Positions 1 to 5,764 of a stretch of 5,764 nt of DNA are shown here, piece after piece. The stretch is from positions 1-5,764 of the forward strand of contig CANKCX010000055.1 of the NCBI GenBank assembly GCA_947480375.1, given 5' to 3'. A program made the translations under genes and the position numbers. The notes under the pieces are model-generated. The model was not told the origin of the DNA. It was given only the letters and a program-made list of their open reading frames with translations, and made no database searches. The first letter of the stretch is position 1, and each line of letters opens with the position of its first letter. This DNA is from Actinomycetota bacterium. GTDB lineage: Bacteria > Actinomycetota > Actinomycetes > Nanopelagicales > Nanopelagicaceae.

Positions 1-408
1 GAAGAACGCCGCCTGGCTTATGTTGGTTTAACTCGTGCCCGAGTCAATCTCTATGTTTCAAGATCTGAATATCGAACATCATGGGGCGCGCCTACTTACA
101 ATCCGGCTTCAAGATTTCTCGCTGAAATTCCAGATGATGTAATTGAATGGAACGAACATGCACCTGCACCATCGCGGGCAAGTGTCATGAAGACTTCACA
201 TTTCACTCCGGCGCCTCGGGCAACTGGCCGAAAAGTTTCTACGACGATGGTTCTGGAAGTTGGCGACCGTGTGTCACATGACACATTTGGATTGGGAAGC
301 GTTGTCGCCGTTGTCGGCGAAGGAGATCGCGCCGAGGCCACTATTAACTTCGGTTCACTCGGTGAAAAGCGCCTGCTGCTGCGTTATGCGCCGGTAGAGA
401 AGCTCTAA
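1..408 (+). CDS. pcrA: UvrD/PcrA-type ATP-dependent DNA helicase, C-terminal end (5' truncated by window)
   Basis: This is the last 135 residues of a superfamily 1A DNA helicase, a 3'-5' translocase acting in DNA repair and in clearing proteins or RNA polymerase from DNA. The reading frame is open from base 1 and ends at TAA 406-408, so the start lies outside the window. It begins inside helicase motif VI: EERRLAYVGLTRAR, fragment residues 1-14, with Arg12 of VGLTRAR placed as the ATP-contacting arginine. The stretch SRFLAEIP that follows closes the helicase core. A Pro/Ala/Ser-rich linker leads to a small C-terminal module (fragment residues 84-135, bases 250-408) with VGDRVSHDTFGLGSV and a KRLLLRYAPVEKL end. 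In PcrA/UvrD1 proteins this Tudor-like tail is known to contact RNA polymerase. Gene position upstream of sucCD matches uvrD1 of M. tuberculosis. UvrD versus PcrA naming is a matter of convention; family assignment is firm. Confidence 0.93.
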   Translation, partial: EERRLAYVGLTRARVNLYVSRSEYRTSWGAPTYNPASRFLAEIPDDVIEWNEHAPAPSRASVMKTSHFTPAPRATGRKVSTTMVLEVGDRVSHDTFGLGSVVAVVGEGDRAEATINFGSLGEKRLLLRYAPVEKL

Positions 409-441
409 ATAACCACTAAGATTTCGACTATTCGTAACTTC

Positions 442-447
442 TAGATT
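442..447 (+). promoter_or_regulatory. Possible -10 element for the sucC operon
   Basis: TAGATT in the 67-base gap between the helicase gene and sucC fits the actinobacterial TANNNT -10 pattern. It would start transcription near base 454, leaving a leader of about 22 bases that includes the GGGG ribosome binding site. No good -35 lies at normal spacing; TTCGAC at 423-428 is only 13 bases upstream. TAACTT at 435-440 is an alternative of the same quality. A promoter is expected here because sucC starts a tightly packed gene set, but the exact element is a guess. Confidence 0.2.
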
Positions 448-465
448 TAGCAATCGATAACGAAC

Positions 466-469
466 GGGG
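466..469 (+). promoter_or_regulatory. Ribosome binding site of sucC (supports GTG start)
   Basis: GGGG lies six bases before the GTG at 476-478, a fair Shine-Dalgarno core at near-ideal distance. It supports GTG as the start codon; no ATG in this frame would give a full N-terminus. Confidence 0.55.
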
Positions 470-475
470 TAACTA

Positions 476-1636
476 GTGGATCTCTTTGAGTATCAAGCTC
501 GAGATCTTTTCGAATCACACGGTGTTCCAGTACTTGGTGGCGCAGTTGCGTACACACCAGAGGAAGCCGAAAGCGCTGCAGCATCAATGGGTGGTCGCGT
601 GGTCGTGAAAGCACAAGTAAAAGTTGGCGGACGCGGAAAAGCTGGTGGCGTAAAGCTTGCTGAAAGCGCAAGCGATGCTAAAGAAAAAGCAGCAGCAATT
701 TTAGGAATGGATATTAAAGGTCACACTGTAAATAAAGTGATGATCGCGCAAGCCGCTCCAATTGAAGCAGAATATTATTTAGCAATTTTATTGGATAGAG
801 CCAATCGTAATTTTCTTGTAATGGCATCAGTCGCTGGTGGTATGGAGATTGAAGAAGTTGCACATAAAACTCCAGAAAAATTAGCTCGTATCGGAATCGA
901 TCCAAACGTTGGAATTTCAAAAGAGAAGGCCCGCGAGATTGTTCTTGCTGGACAATTCCCAGCAGATGTTGTCGATCAAGTTGTAGAAGTACTGCTTAAG
1001 TTATGGGCAGCATTTGTTGCTGAAGATGCAACTCTTATGGAGATTAACCCACTTGTTAAAACAAGTGATGGCAAAGTTGTTGCTCTAGATGGCAAGGTAA
1101 CTTTGGATGACAGCGCAGATTTCCGTCACCCAGGTCACGAAGCGCTAATCGATCATGCGGCGGCAAATCCATTAGAAGCTGCTGCTAAGGCGAAGAATTT
1201 GAACTATGTAAAGCTCGATGGCCAAGTTGGCATTATTGGAAATGGCGCAGGTCTTGTAATGAGCACGCTCGATGTTGTTGCGTACGCCGGTGAAAAATTC
1301 GGAGTTAAGCCAGCAAACTTCTTAGATATTGGTGGAGGTGCATCTGCTCAGGTAATGGCTGATGGACTCGGAATCATTCTTGGAGATAGCGATGTTCGCA
1401 GCGTCTTCGTAAATGTTTTTGGTGGAATCACAGCTTGCGATGCAGTTGCAAACGGAATTGTTCAGGCACTTTCGATGCTTGGCGATAAGGCCACAAAGCC
1501 AATCGTCGTTCGCCTCGATGGAAATAACGTTCTAGAAGGCCGACGTATTTTGAATGAAGCAGCTCATCCGCTGATTCAGCAAGTTGAAACTATGGATGGC
1601 GCAGCAGCACGCGCTGCAGAATTGGCGGCAAAATAA
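476..1636 (+). CDS. sucC: Succinyl-CoA synthetase (ADP-forming) beta subunit
   Basis: The beta subunit binds the nucleotide and, with SucD, converts succinyl-CoA + NDP + Pi to succinate + NTP + CoA in the cytoplasmic TCA cycle. Length is 386 aa (E. coli SucC is 388). The GTG start gives the family N-terminus [19 protein letters not shown]. An ATP-grasp domain fills residues 1 to about 235, with the glycine-rich [13 protein letters not shown] at 50-62 and the Mg2+-nucleotide ligands Asn191 (in MEINPL) and Asp205 (in ALDGK). The C-terminal ligase-CoA domain carries GNGAGL at 255-260, LDIGGGAS at 283-290 and NVFGGI at 313-318. Nucleotide preference (ATP or GTP) cannot be decided by eye. The stop TAA (1634-1636) shares its last A with the sucD ATG (TAATG), so the two subunits are probably translationally coupled. 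All expected motifs are present and nothing is truncated. Confidence 0.98.
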   Translation: MDLFEYQARDLFESHGVPVLGGAVAYTPEEAESAAASMGGRVVVKAQVKVGGRGKAGGVKLAESASDAKEKAAAILGMDIKGHTVNKVMIAQAAPIEAEYYLAILLDRANRNFLVMASVAGGMEIEEVAHKTPEKLARIGIDPNVGISKEKAREIVLAGQFPADVVDQVVEVLLKLWAAFVAEDATLMEINPLVKTSDGKVVALDGKVTLDDSADFRHPGHEALIDHAAANPLEAAAKAKNLNYVKLDGQVGIIGNGAGLVMSTLDVVAYAGEKFGVKPANFLDIGGGASAQVMADGLGIILGDSDVRSVFVNVFGGITACDAVANGIVQALSMLGDKATKPIVVRLDGNNVLEGRRILNEAAHPLIQQVETMDGAAARAAELAAK

Positions 1637-2526
1637 TGGCAATTTTTGTAAATGAAAATACTAAAGTCCTAGTGCAAGGAATGACCGGGTCTGAAGGAAC
1701 AAAGCACACTGCACGAATGATTAAGTCAGGAACCAAAATTGTTGGTGGCGTAACTCCCGGCAAAGGCGGACAGAGCGTTGAAATTGAAGGTGTAACACTT
1801 CCAGTTTTCAATAACGTTACCGAAGCTGTAGCTGCAACTGGTGCAAATGCTTCTGTAGTTTTTGTTCCACCTAAGTTTGCAAAAGCAGCAGTAATCGATG
1901 CAATCGATGCCAAGCTTCCTTTAGTTGTTGTAATCACCGAAGGAATCCCAGTACACGATTCAGCAGCTTTCTATGCTTACGCAGTTGAAAAGGGAACAAC
2001 CCGTCTTGTTGGCCCAAACTGTCCAGGATTAATTAGCCCAGGAAAAGCAAACCTCGGAATTATTCCAGCAGACATTACTGGCCCAGGACGTATTGGTCTG
2101 GTCTCTAAATCAGGAACTCTTACATACCAAATGATGTATGAATTACGCGATTTTGGATTTAGTACTGCAGTTGGAATCGGTGGTGATCCAATTATCGGAA
2201 CAACGCATATCGATTGCTTACGTGCATTCCAAGACGATCCAGACACAGATGCAATTGTGATGATTGGCGAAATCGGTGGCGATGCTGAAGAGCGTGCTGC
2301 AGCATTTATCGCTGAATATGTGACAAAGCCAGTTGTTGGTTACGTTGCAGGATTCACAGCTCCTGAAGGTAAAACTATGGGACATGCTGGTGCAATCGTT
2401 TCTGGTTCATCCGGAACAGCTGCTGCAAAGCAGAGCGCACTTGAAGCTGTTGGCGTAAGTGTTGGCAAGACACCAAGTGAAGCTGCGCAATTAATGCGCA
2501 CGATCTTAAATAACAAAAAAGGTTAA
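1636..2526 (+). CDS. sucD: Succinyl-CoA synthetase (ADP-forming) alpha subunit
   Basis: The alpha subunit binds CoA and carries the catalytic histidine that is transiently phosphorylated. Length is 296 aa, normal for the family (about 290-300). The N-terminal Rossmann-type CoA-binding domain is recognised by [15 protein letters not shown] (11-25) and [10 protein letters not shown] (37-46). The middle holds [11 protein letters not shown] (126-136), and [12 protein letters not shown] (154-165) opens the ligase domain. GEIGGDAEE (211-219) contains Glu212, equivalent to E. coli Glu208, which holds the phosphohistidine. MGHAGAIV (248-255) contains the active-site His250, equivalent to E. coli His246. 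The start ATG overlaps the sucC stop by one base, and only a weak GGCGG (1624-1628) precedes it, so coupling to sucC translation is likely. The next gene starts five bases after its stop, pointing to a shared transcript. Confidence 0.98.
   Translation: MAIFVNENTKVLVQGMTGSEGTKHTARMIKSGTKIVGGVTPGKGGQSVEIEGVTLPVFNNVTEAVAATGANASVVFVPPKFAKAAVIDAIDAKLPLVVVITEGIPVHDSAAFYAYAVEKGTTRLVGPNCPGLISPGKANLGIIPADITGPGRIGLVSKSGTLTYQMMYELRDFGFSTAVGIGGDPIIGTTHIDCLRAFQDDPDTDAIVMIGEIGGDAEERAAAFIAEYVTKPVVGYVAGFTAPEGKTMGHAGAIVSGSSGTAAAKQSALEAVGVSVGKTPSEAAQLMRTILNNKKG
2515..2522 (+). promoter_or_regulatory. Ribosome binding site of the perM-like gene (supports TTG start)
   Basis: AAAAAAGG sits inside the last sucD codons, nine bases before the TTG at 2532. 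The SD core is weak (AAGG) but is the only candidate. An alternative GTG at 2577 has no better site and would cut into the first membrane segment. Confidence 0.4.
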
Positions 2527-2531
2527 TTACT

Positions 2532-3629
2532 TTGGGCCGCATCCTGCTGGTAACTTTTCAACAGGCTCTGCGCAGTGTGGCCCTAACCTTATTTCCACTT
2601 AGCTTTATTGCCTTATTCGCCTGGTCAACTGCGGGCAGCGCAACCGGAAATACTTCTGATCCAATTCGAGCAGCTATTTGGTTATGGCTTGGTGGACATT
2701 TAGTTCCATTTAAATTATCGCTGGCTTCCGGATTCTCAAGTGGTGCACTTAGTTATTTACCAATCGGTGCCGCGATATTTCCGTGGCTTGCGCTAAGAAG
2801 TGGGTTCCGTCGGGCAAGTGAATTTCTTCTTAACCCAAGAGGCGCCAGATCCTTCATCGTAATTTGGTACACGGCGATAGCAACAATTGCCGCCATCCTT
2901 TCGCAGAGTGAAAATATCAAACCAAATCTGCTCTTGGCTCCAATATATGTTGCAGCAATTGCGCTTTCTGCGACTATAAATTTCACTTCACCAATGTTTG
3001 AGCGATTTAAATTCTTGGGTTATTCATTTTTGTCGCTAATTGGGTTAGCCACTTTGCTTGTCGCAATTTCAATGGTTCTTCACTTTCAAATCGTAAAATC
3101 TCTTGCCATAGTAATTCAGCCTGGAATAATGGGTGGAATCCTTTTCACCATCCTTCAGCTCTTGTATCTTCCAAATCTTGCTCTAGCCGCGCTCTCATAT
3201 TTATTTGGAACTGGATTCACGTTGGGACTCGGCACTCAGATCTCGCCGACAAATATCGATTTAAATTCCCTGCCGGCTATTCCATTGCTTGGCTCACTTC
3301 CAACTGCAGAACACCCACTTTTATTAATTTCACTTTTGATTCCCGCGCTGATGATTCTTGGAAATCAAATTGCGATATTCCACCGCTATCAAGAGTTTGC
3401 AGTTAGACAGCGTGAAGTATTTAAGACAATTCTTCCGCTATTTATATTTCTCGCTTTAATCTCGCTCTTTGCTGGTGGCACGCTATTAACCCAGGATATG
3501 GATCCGGTTGGAATTTCTTGGTGGAATCTTCTTGCGGTATTTGCAGTACTTCAAAGCGCTACCTTAATTATCGGCTTGTATATCCCAAAACTTATAAAAC
3601 TAATAAAAGCTCGCAAGAGTGAGATCTAA
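2532..3629 (+). CDS. perM: DUF6350 family polytopic membrane protein, PerM-like (putative cell-division/persistence factor)
   Basis: This is a 365-aa very hydrophobic protein with roughly nine or ten predicted membrane segments by eye, at about residues 15-36, 45-63, 72-88, 106-124, 132-152, 164-184, 195-227 (one or two), 262-283, 298-316 and 331-353. It ends in a Lys/Arg-rich tail (KLIKLIKARK), presumably cytoplasmic. The most diagnostic stretch is residues 213-257, which includes LPNL, GTGFTLGLGTQISP and LPAIPLLGSLP. This resembles the conserved Pro/Gly-rich signature of the actinobacterial DUF6350 family. The position between sucD and purN is that of Rv0955 (PerM) in M. tuberculosis, reported to stabilise the divisome protein FtsB and to be needed for persistence; the mycobacterial protein is longer (about 450 aa). 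There is no enzyme motif. The TTG start is chosen because it follows sucD by five bases and keeps the first helix whole. The stop TAA directly abuts the purN ATG. Family assignment is good; a role in division here is inference from synteny. Confidence 0.8.
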   Translation: MGRILLVTFQQALRSVALTLFPLSFIALFAWSTAGSATGNTSDPIRAAIWLWLGGHLVPFKLSLASGFSSGALSYLPIGAAIFPWLALRSGFRRASEFLLNPRGARSFIVIWYTAIATIAAILSQSENIKPNLLLAPIYVAAIALSATINFTSPMFERFKFLGYSFLSLIGLATLLVAISMVLHFQIVKSLAIVIQPGIMGGILFTILQLLYLPNLALAALSYLFGTGFTLGLGTQISPTNIDLNSLPAIPLLGSLPTAEHPLLLISLLIPALMILGNQIAIFHRYQEFAVRQREVFKTILPLFIFLALISLFAGGTLLTQDMDPVGISWWNLLAVFAVLQSATLIIGLYIPKLIKLIKARKSEI

Positions 3630-4196
3630 ATGCGAATTGTTTTACTTGCATCTGGAAGTGGCTCACTAGCCCAAGCAGTAATCGATGCAACAACAGCCGG
3701 GGAATTGAAATTGGAAATCCTCGCCTTGGTTTCAGATAGAGATTCGCAGGCACTTGTGCGCGCTTCAAAATCGGGAATCACTGCAAAGTATTTACCAATT
3801 AATCAAGATCGAAAAGCTTGGGATACTGCATTGATTGATTACATCTCAACTTTGAATCCTGACTTAGTAGTAAGTGTTGGGTTCATGCGAATCTTGGCGC
3901 CAGAATTTGTTGAAAGATTTGCCACGATAAATACTCATCCCGCACTCTTGCCAAATTTCCCTGGCGCGCATGGTATTAGAGATGCGCTGGCCGCGGGTGC
4001 AACCAAAACTGGTTCAACAGTTCACTGGGTCGATGCAGGAATCGATACCGGAGCGATAATTGCACAGAAAGAAGTCGATGTTCTGCCGCAAGATGATGAA
4101 GCATCGCTTCATGAACGCATTAAGATTGTGGAACGGGCGCTCATTGTTGAGACACTAAAAGAGTTCATTGAAAAGAAAATTCCGGGGCGGAAATAA
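3630..4196 (+). CDS. purN: Phosphoribosylglycinamide formyltransferase (GAR transformylase)
   Basis: PurN transfers the formyl group of 10-formyl-tetrahydrofolate to glycinamide ribonucleotide, the third step of purine synthesis, in the cytoplasm. Length is 188 aa, somewhat shorter than E. coli PurN (212). The phosphate-binding loop [11 protein letters not shown] lies at 5-15 and [10 protein letters not shown] at 82-91. The catalytic Asn101 and His103 are in [15 protein letters not shown] (101-115), and the catalytic Asp139 is in [13 protein letters not shown] (134-146). These correspond to E. coli Asn106, His108 and Asp144. [17 protein letters not shown] (160-176) is the usual C-terminal helix region. 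The loop has Leu13 where E. coli has Asn13, as in the mycobacterial protein, which marks it as the actinobacterial type. The ATG follows the perM stop with no gap, and the stop overlaps the purH start by one base. Confidence 0.96.
   Translation: MRIVLLASGSGSLAQAVIDATTAGELKLEILALVSDRDSQALVRASKSGITAKYLPINQDRKAWDTALIDYISTLNPDLVVSVGFMRILAPEFVERFATINTHPALLPNFPGAHGIRDALAAGATKTGSTVHWVDAGIDTGAIIAQKEVDVLPQDDEASLHERIKIVERALIVETLKEFIEKKIPGRK
4184..4190 (+). promoter_or_regulatory. Ribosome binding site of purH
   Basis: GGGGCGG lies within the last purN codons. Its GGGG core is eight bases before the purH ATG at 4196, a stronger SD than that of sucD. Combined with the TAATG overlap, it suggests efficient re-initiation after purN. 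Confidence 0.45.
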
Positions 4197-5734
4197 TGGT
4201 TCGTAAAAAGATATCAAGAGCTCTCGTCAGTGTTTATGACAAGACTGGGTTAGTTGAACTTGGAAAGAGCCTCGAGAAAAACGGAATTGAAATTCTTTCC
4301 ACCGGATCCACTGCAAAAACCTTGCGCGATGCCGGAGTCGCAGTTATTCCGGTCGAGGAATACACCGGCTTTCCTGAAATGCTTGGTGGTCGAGTAAAAA
4401 CTCTGCATCCAAGAATTCATGGCGGAATTCTCGCCGACCAGAACGATCCGGATCATATAGCTCAACTTGCAGCGCAAAATATTGCACCTTTTGATTTGAT
4501 AGTAATTAATCTCTATCCATTTACTGAAACTATCGCCAGCGGTGCCAAATTTGAAGAGTGCATTGAACAAATAGATATTGGTGGCCCAAGCATGCTCCGC
4601 GGAGCAGCAAAGAATCACAATAGCGTTGCGGTCATATCTGATCCATCGCAATACGAAATATTAAATACTGCGCTTTCTGCCGGCGGCTTTACGCTTGCCG
4701 AACGACGTGAATTAGCGATGAAGACTTATCGCAAGACTGCCGAATATGACATCGCAATTTCAGAGTGGCTTGCACTTGAACTTGATCAGAGCGATTGGCG
4801 GGCAAAAGTTTGGAAGAAAATCTCTGACTTACGTTATGGTGAAAATCCACATCAGAGTGCGAGCGTCTTCTTAGATAGCGCCAGCCCTTCAGGAATTAGC
4901 AACGCGACCCAGCACCACGGTAAAGAGATGTCGTTTAATAATTACACCGATGCTGATGCTGCGCTTCGTGCGGCATATGACCACAGCGAACCATGTGTAG
5001 CGATTATTAAACATGCGAATCCATGTGGCATTGCAGTTGCAAAAGATATTGCTTCTGCTCATGCCGCAGCTCATGCATGTGATCCAGTTTCAGCCTTTGG
5101 GGGAGTCGTCGCAGCAAATCGCAACGTTTCGGTTGCTATGGCAACCGCACTTAGTGAGATTTTCACTGAGGTTGTTATTGCTCCAGGATATGAAAATGGC
5201 GCAATTGATATTTTGGCAAAGAAACCTTCTATAAGAATTTTAGAGATCGCAAATTACAAAATTGCGGATGAAGAATTTCGTCCAATTTCTGGTGGGATGT
5301 TAATTCAAGAGACTGATCTTATAAATGCACCTGGAGATACATCTGCAAATTGGGAACAAGTGTCTGGTGGTCAAGTAAGCGCCGATGTAATTAAAGATTT
5401 GGAATTCGCTTGGCGAAGTGTGCGTGCAGTAAAGAGCAACGCAATTTTGTTAGCAAAAGCCGGGGCTTCTGTTGGAGTTGGAATGGGACAGGTAAATCGC
5501 GTAGATAGTGCAAAGCTTGCCATTGATCGAGCAGGCGATCGGGCGACAGGTTCGGTTGCGGCAAGTGATGCCTTCTTCCCATTTGCCGATGGTTTACAGA
5601 TTTTAATTGCAGCAGGGGTTACCGCAGTTGTGGCTCCAGGTGGAAGTGTGCGGGATGCTGAAGTAATTGCTGCGGCAGAGAGCGCAGGCATTGCGATGTT
5701 CTTCACTGGAGTTCGCCATTTTTCACATGCTTAA
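4196..5734 (+). CDS. purH: Bifunctional AICAR transformylase / IMP cyclohydrolase
   Basis: PurH carries out the last two steps to IMP: formylation of AICAR with 10-formyl-THF, then ring closure of FAICAR. Length is 512 aa, slightly below E. coli (529). The N-terminal MGS-like cyclohydrolase domain (about 1-200) has SVYDKTGL (12-19), STGSTAKTL (35-43), [14 protein letters not shown] (64-77), NLYPF (105-109) and [15 protein letters not shown] (126-140). Lys68, Tyr107, Asp127 and Lys139 match the human cyclohydrolase residues Lys66, Tyr104, Asp125 and Lys137. The transformylase part has LRYGENPHQ (212-220), [11 protein letters not shown] (246-256), the catalytic Lys272-His273 in IKHANPCG (271-278), DPVSAFGG (296-303), [10 protein letters not shown] (411-420), [10 protein letters not shown] (457-466) and the terminal TGVRHFSH (504-511). 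Both activities therefore look intact. It shares the A of the purN stop and is probably co-transcribed with it. Confidence 0.98.
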   Translation: MVRKKISRALVSVYDKTGLVELGKSLEKNGIEILSTGSTAKTLRDAGVAVIPVEEYTGFPEMLGGRVKTLHPRIHGGILADQNDPDHIAQLAAQNIAPFDLIVINLYPFTETIASGAKFEECIEQIDIGGPSMLRGAAKNHNSVAVISDPSQYEILNTALSAGGFTLAERRELAMKTYRKTAEYDIAISEWLALELDQSDWRAKVWKKISDLRYGENPHQSASVFLDSASPSGISNATQHHGKEMSFNNYTDADAALRAAYDHSEPCVAIIKHANPCGIAVAKDIASAHAAAHACDPVSAFGGVVAANRNVSVAMATALSEIFTEVVIAPGYENGAIDILAKKPSIRILEIANYKIADEEFRPISGGMLIQETDLINAPGDTSANWEQVSGGQVSADVIKDLEFAWRSVRAVKSNAILLAKAGASVGVGMGQVNRVDSAKLAIDRAGDRATGSVAASDAFFPFADGLQILIAAGVTAVVAPGGSVRDAEVIAAAESAGIAMFFTGVRHFSHA

Positions 5735-5750
5735 CCCTTCTAGATAGGAT
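5722..5750 (+). promoter_or_regulatory. Candidate promoter (-35 TTCACA, -10 TAGGAT) for the gene at 5757
   Basis: TTCACA (5722-5727, five of six matches to TTGACA) is followed after 17 bases by TAGGAT (5745-5750), a good actinobacterial -10. The six bases after the -10 lead to the A of the ATG at 5757, so transcription could begin on the start codon and give a leaderless mRNA. The -35 lies in the last purH codons. The same AGGA also serves as a possible SD for read-through transcript, so the two readings compete. Confidence 0.4.
5746..5749 (+). promoter_or_regulatory. Possible ribosome binding site for the gene at 5757
   Basis: AGGA ends seven bases before the ATG at 5757, a normal SD distance. 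It overlaps the proposed -10 element TAGGAT, so it would act only on transcripts coming from upstream (the purH operon). Confidence 0.45.
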
Positions 5751-5756
5751 TCCAAT

Positions 5757-5764
5757 ATGAGCGC
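5757..5764 (+). CDS. Start of a further gene, cut by the window edge; possibly folD
   Basis: An ATG at 5757-5759, followed by AGC GC, begins a frame of Met-Ser-Ala (the third codon GCN is incomplete). It lies 22 bases after the purH stop, with both an SD-like AGGA and a promoter-like TAGGAT in front, so a real start is likely. Two to three residues cannot identify the product. FolD (methylene-THF dehydrogenase/cyclohydrolase) is a reasonable guess, because it makes the 10-formyl-THF used by PurN and PurH, lies near purH in several actinobacteria, and often begins Met-(Ser/Thr)-Ala. This is inference only. Confidence 0.45.

Noticed and set aside
187..408. Separate small gene starting at ATG 187
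   Set aside because: The frame is open continuously from base 1 and upstream codons encode helicase motif VI, so this ATG is an internal Met of the helicase.
431..464. TTCGT...ACGAA inverted repeat before sucC as an operator or hairpin
   Set aside because: The arms match over only five bases with a loop of more than 20, which is expected by chance.
1590..1937. Antisense open frame of 115 codons across the sucC/sucD junction
   Set aside because: It is a Thr/Pro/Val-rich shadow of conserved sucD codons, with no motif or independent gene context.
3593..3629. TATAAA and TAATAA as an internal promoter for purN at the perM 3' end
   Set aside because: No matching -35 lies at a suitable distance. 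The AT-rich stretch is explained by Lys/Ile codons of the basic C-terminal tail.
4250..4651. Antisense open frame of 133 codons opposite purH
   Set aside because: It lies wholly within the strongly conserved cyclohydrolase domain. Its Cys/Asn/Trp-rich composition is unlike a normal protein, and it has no recognised motif.
5371..5706. Antisense open frame of 111 codons opposite the purH 3' end
   Set aside because: It is an Ala/Thr-rich low-complexity shadow of conserved purH sequence; nearby antisense and alternate frames have the same origin.
5735..5756. Intrinsic terminator after purH
   Set aside because: There is no GC-rich stem and no T-run in the 22-base gap, so read-through into the next gene seems likely.

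Overview
The window looks like a piece of an actinobacterial chromosome. The best guess is a streamlined, lower-GC aquatic lineage of the acI/Nanopelagicales type. The gene order (uvrD/pcrA, sucC, sucD, a PerM/DUF6350 membrane protein, purN, purH) is the one known from Mycobacterium tuberculosis (uvrD1, sucC, sucD, perM, purN, purH), but with the intervening mycobacterial genes missing. Base composition is only in the mid-40s % GC by eye. GTG and TTG are used as starts, and intergenic DNA is almost absent (about 67, 5 and 22 bases in total). The lineage is inferred from these traits and was not tested by a search.

Layout, all on the + strand: 1-408 is the 3' end of a UvrD/PcrA-type DNA helicase gene, cut by the window edge. 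After a 67-base gap, which probably holds the operon promoter and the sucC ribosome binding site, sucC (476-1636) and sucD (1636-2526) encode the two subunits of succinyl-CoA synthetase and overlap by one base. Five bases later a TTG-started gene (2532-3629) encodes a polytopic membrane protein of the DUF6350/PerM family. It abuts purN (3630-4196) with no gap, and purN overlaps purH (4196-5734) by one base. A 22-base gap then leads to the first codons of another gene at 5757, which could be folD.

Functionally the block joins a TCA-cycle step (succinyl-CoA to succinate with NTP formation), a putative cell-division/envelope protein, and the two 10-formyl-tetrahydrofolate-dependent transformylases of purine synthesis. 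If the last gene is folD, the supplier of 10-formyl-THF would sit beside its two consumers. The tight packing from 476 to 5734 suggests one transcript with translational coupling. The last gene may also have its own promoter, giving a leaderless mRNA.

No RNA gene, mobile element, CRISPR array, long repeat or convincing intrinsic terminator was seen. Nothing here amounts to a new system. The least understood component is the DUF6350/PerM protein, and the most unusual local signal is the promoter-like/SD-like element just before 5757.
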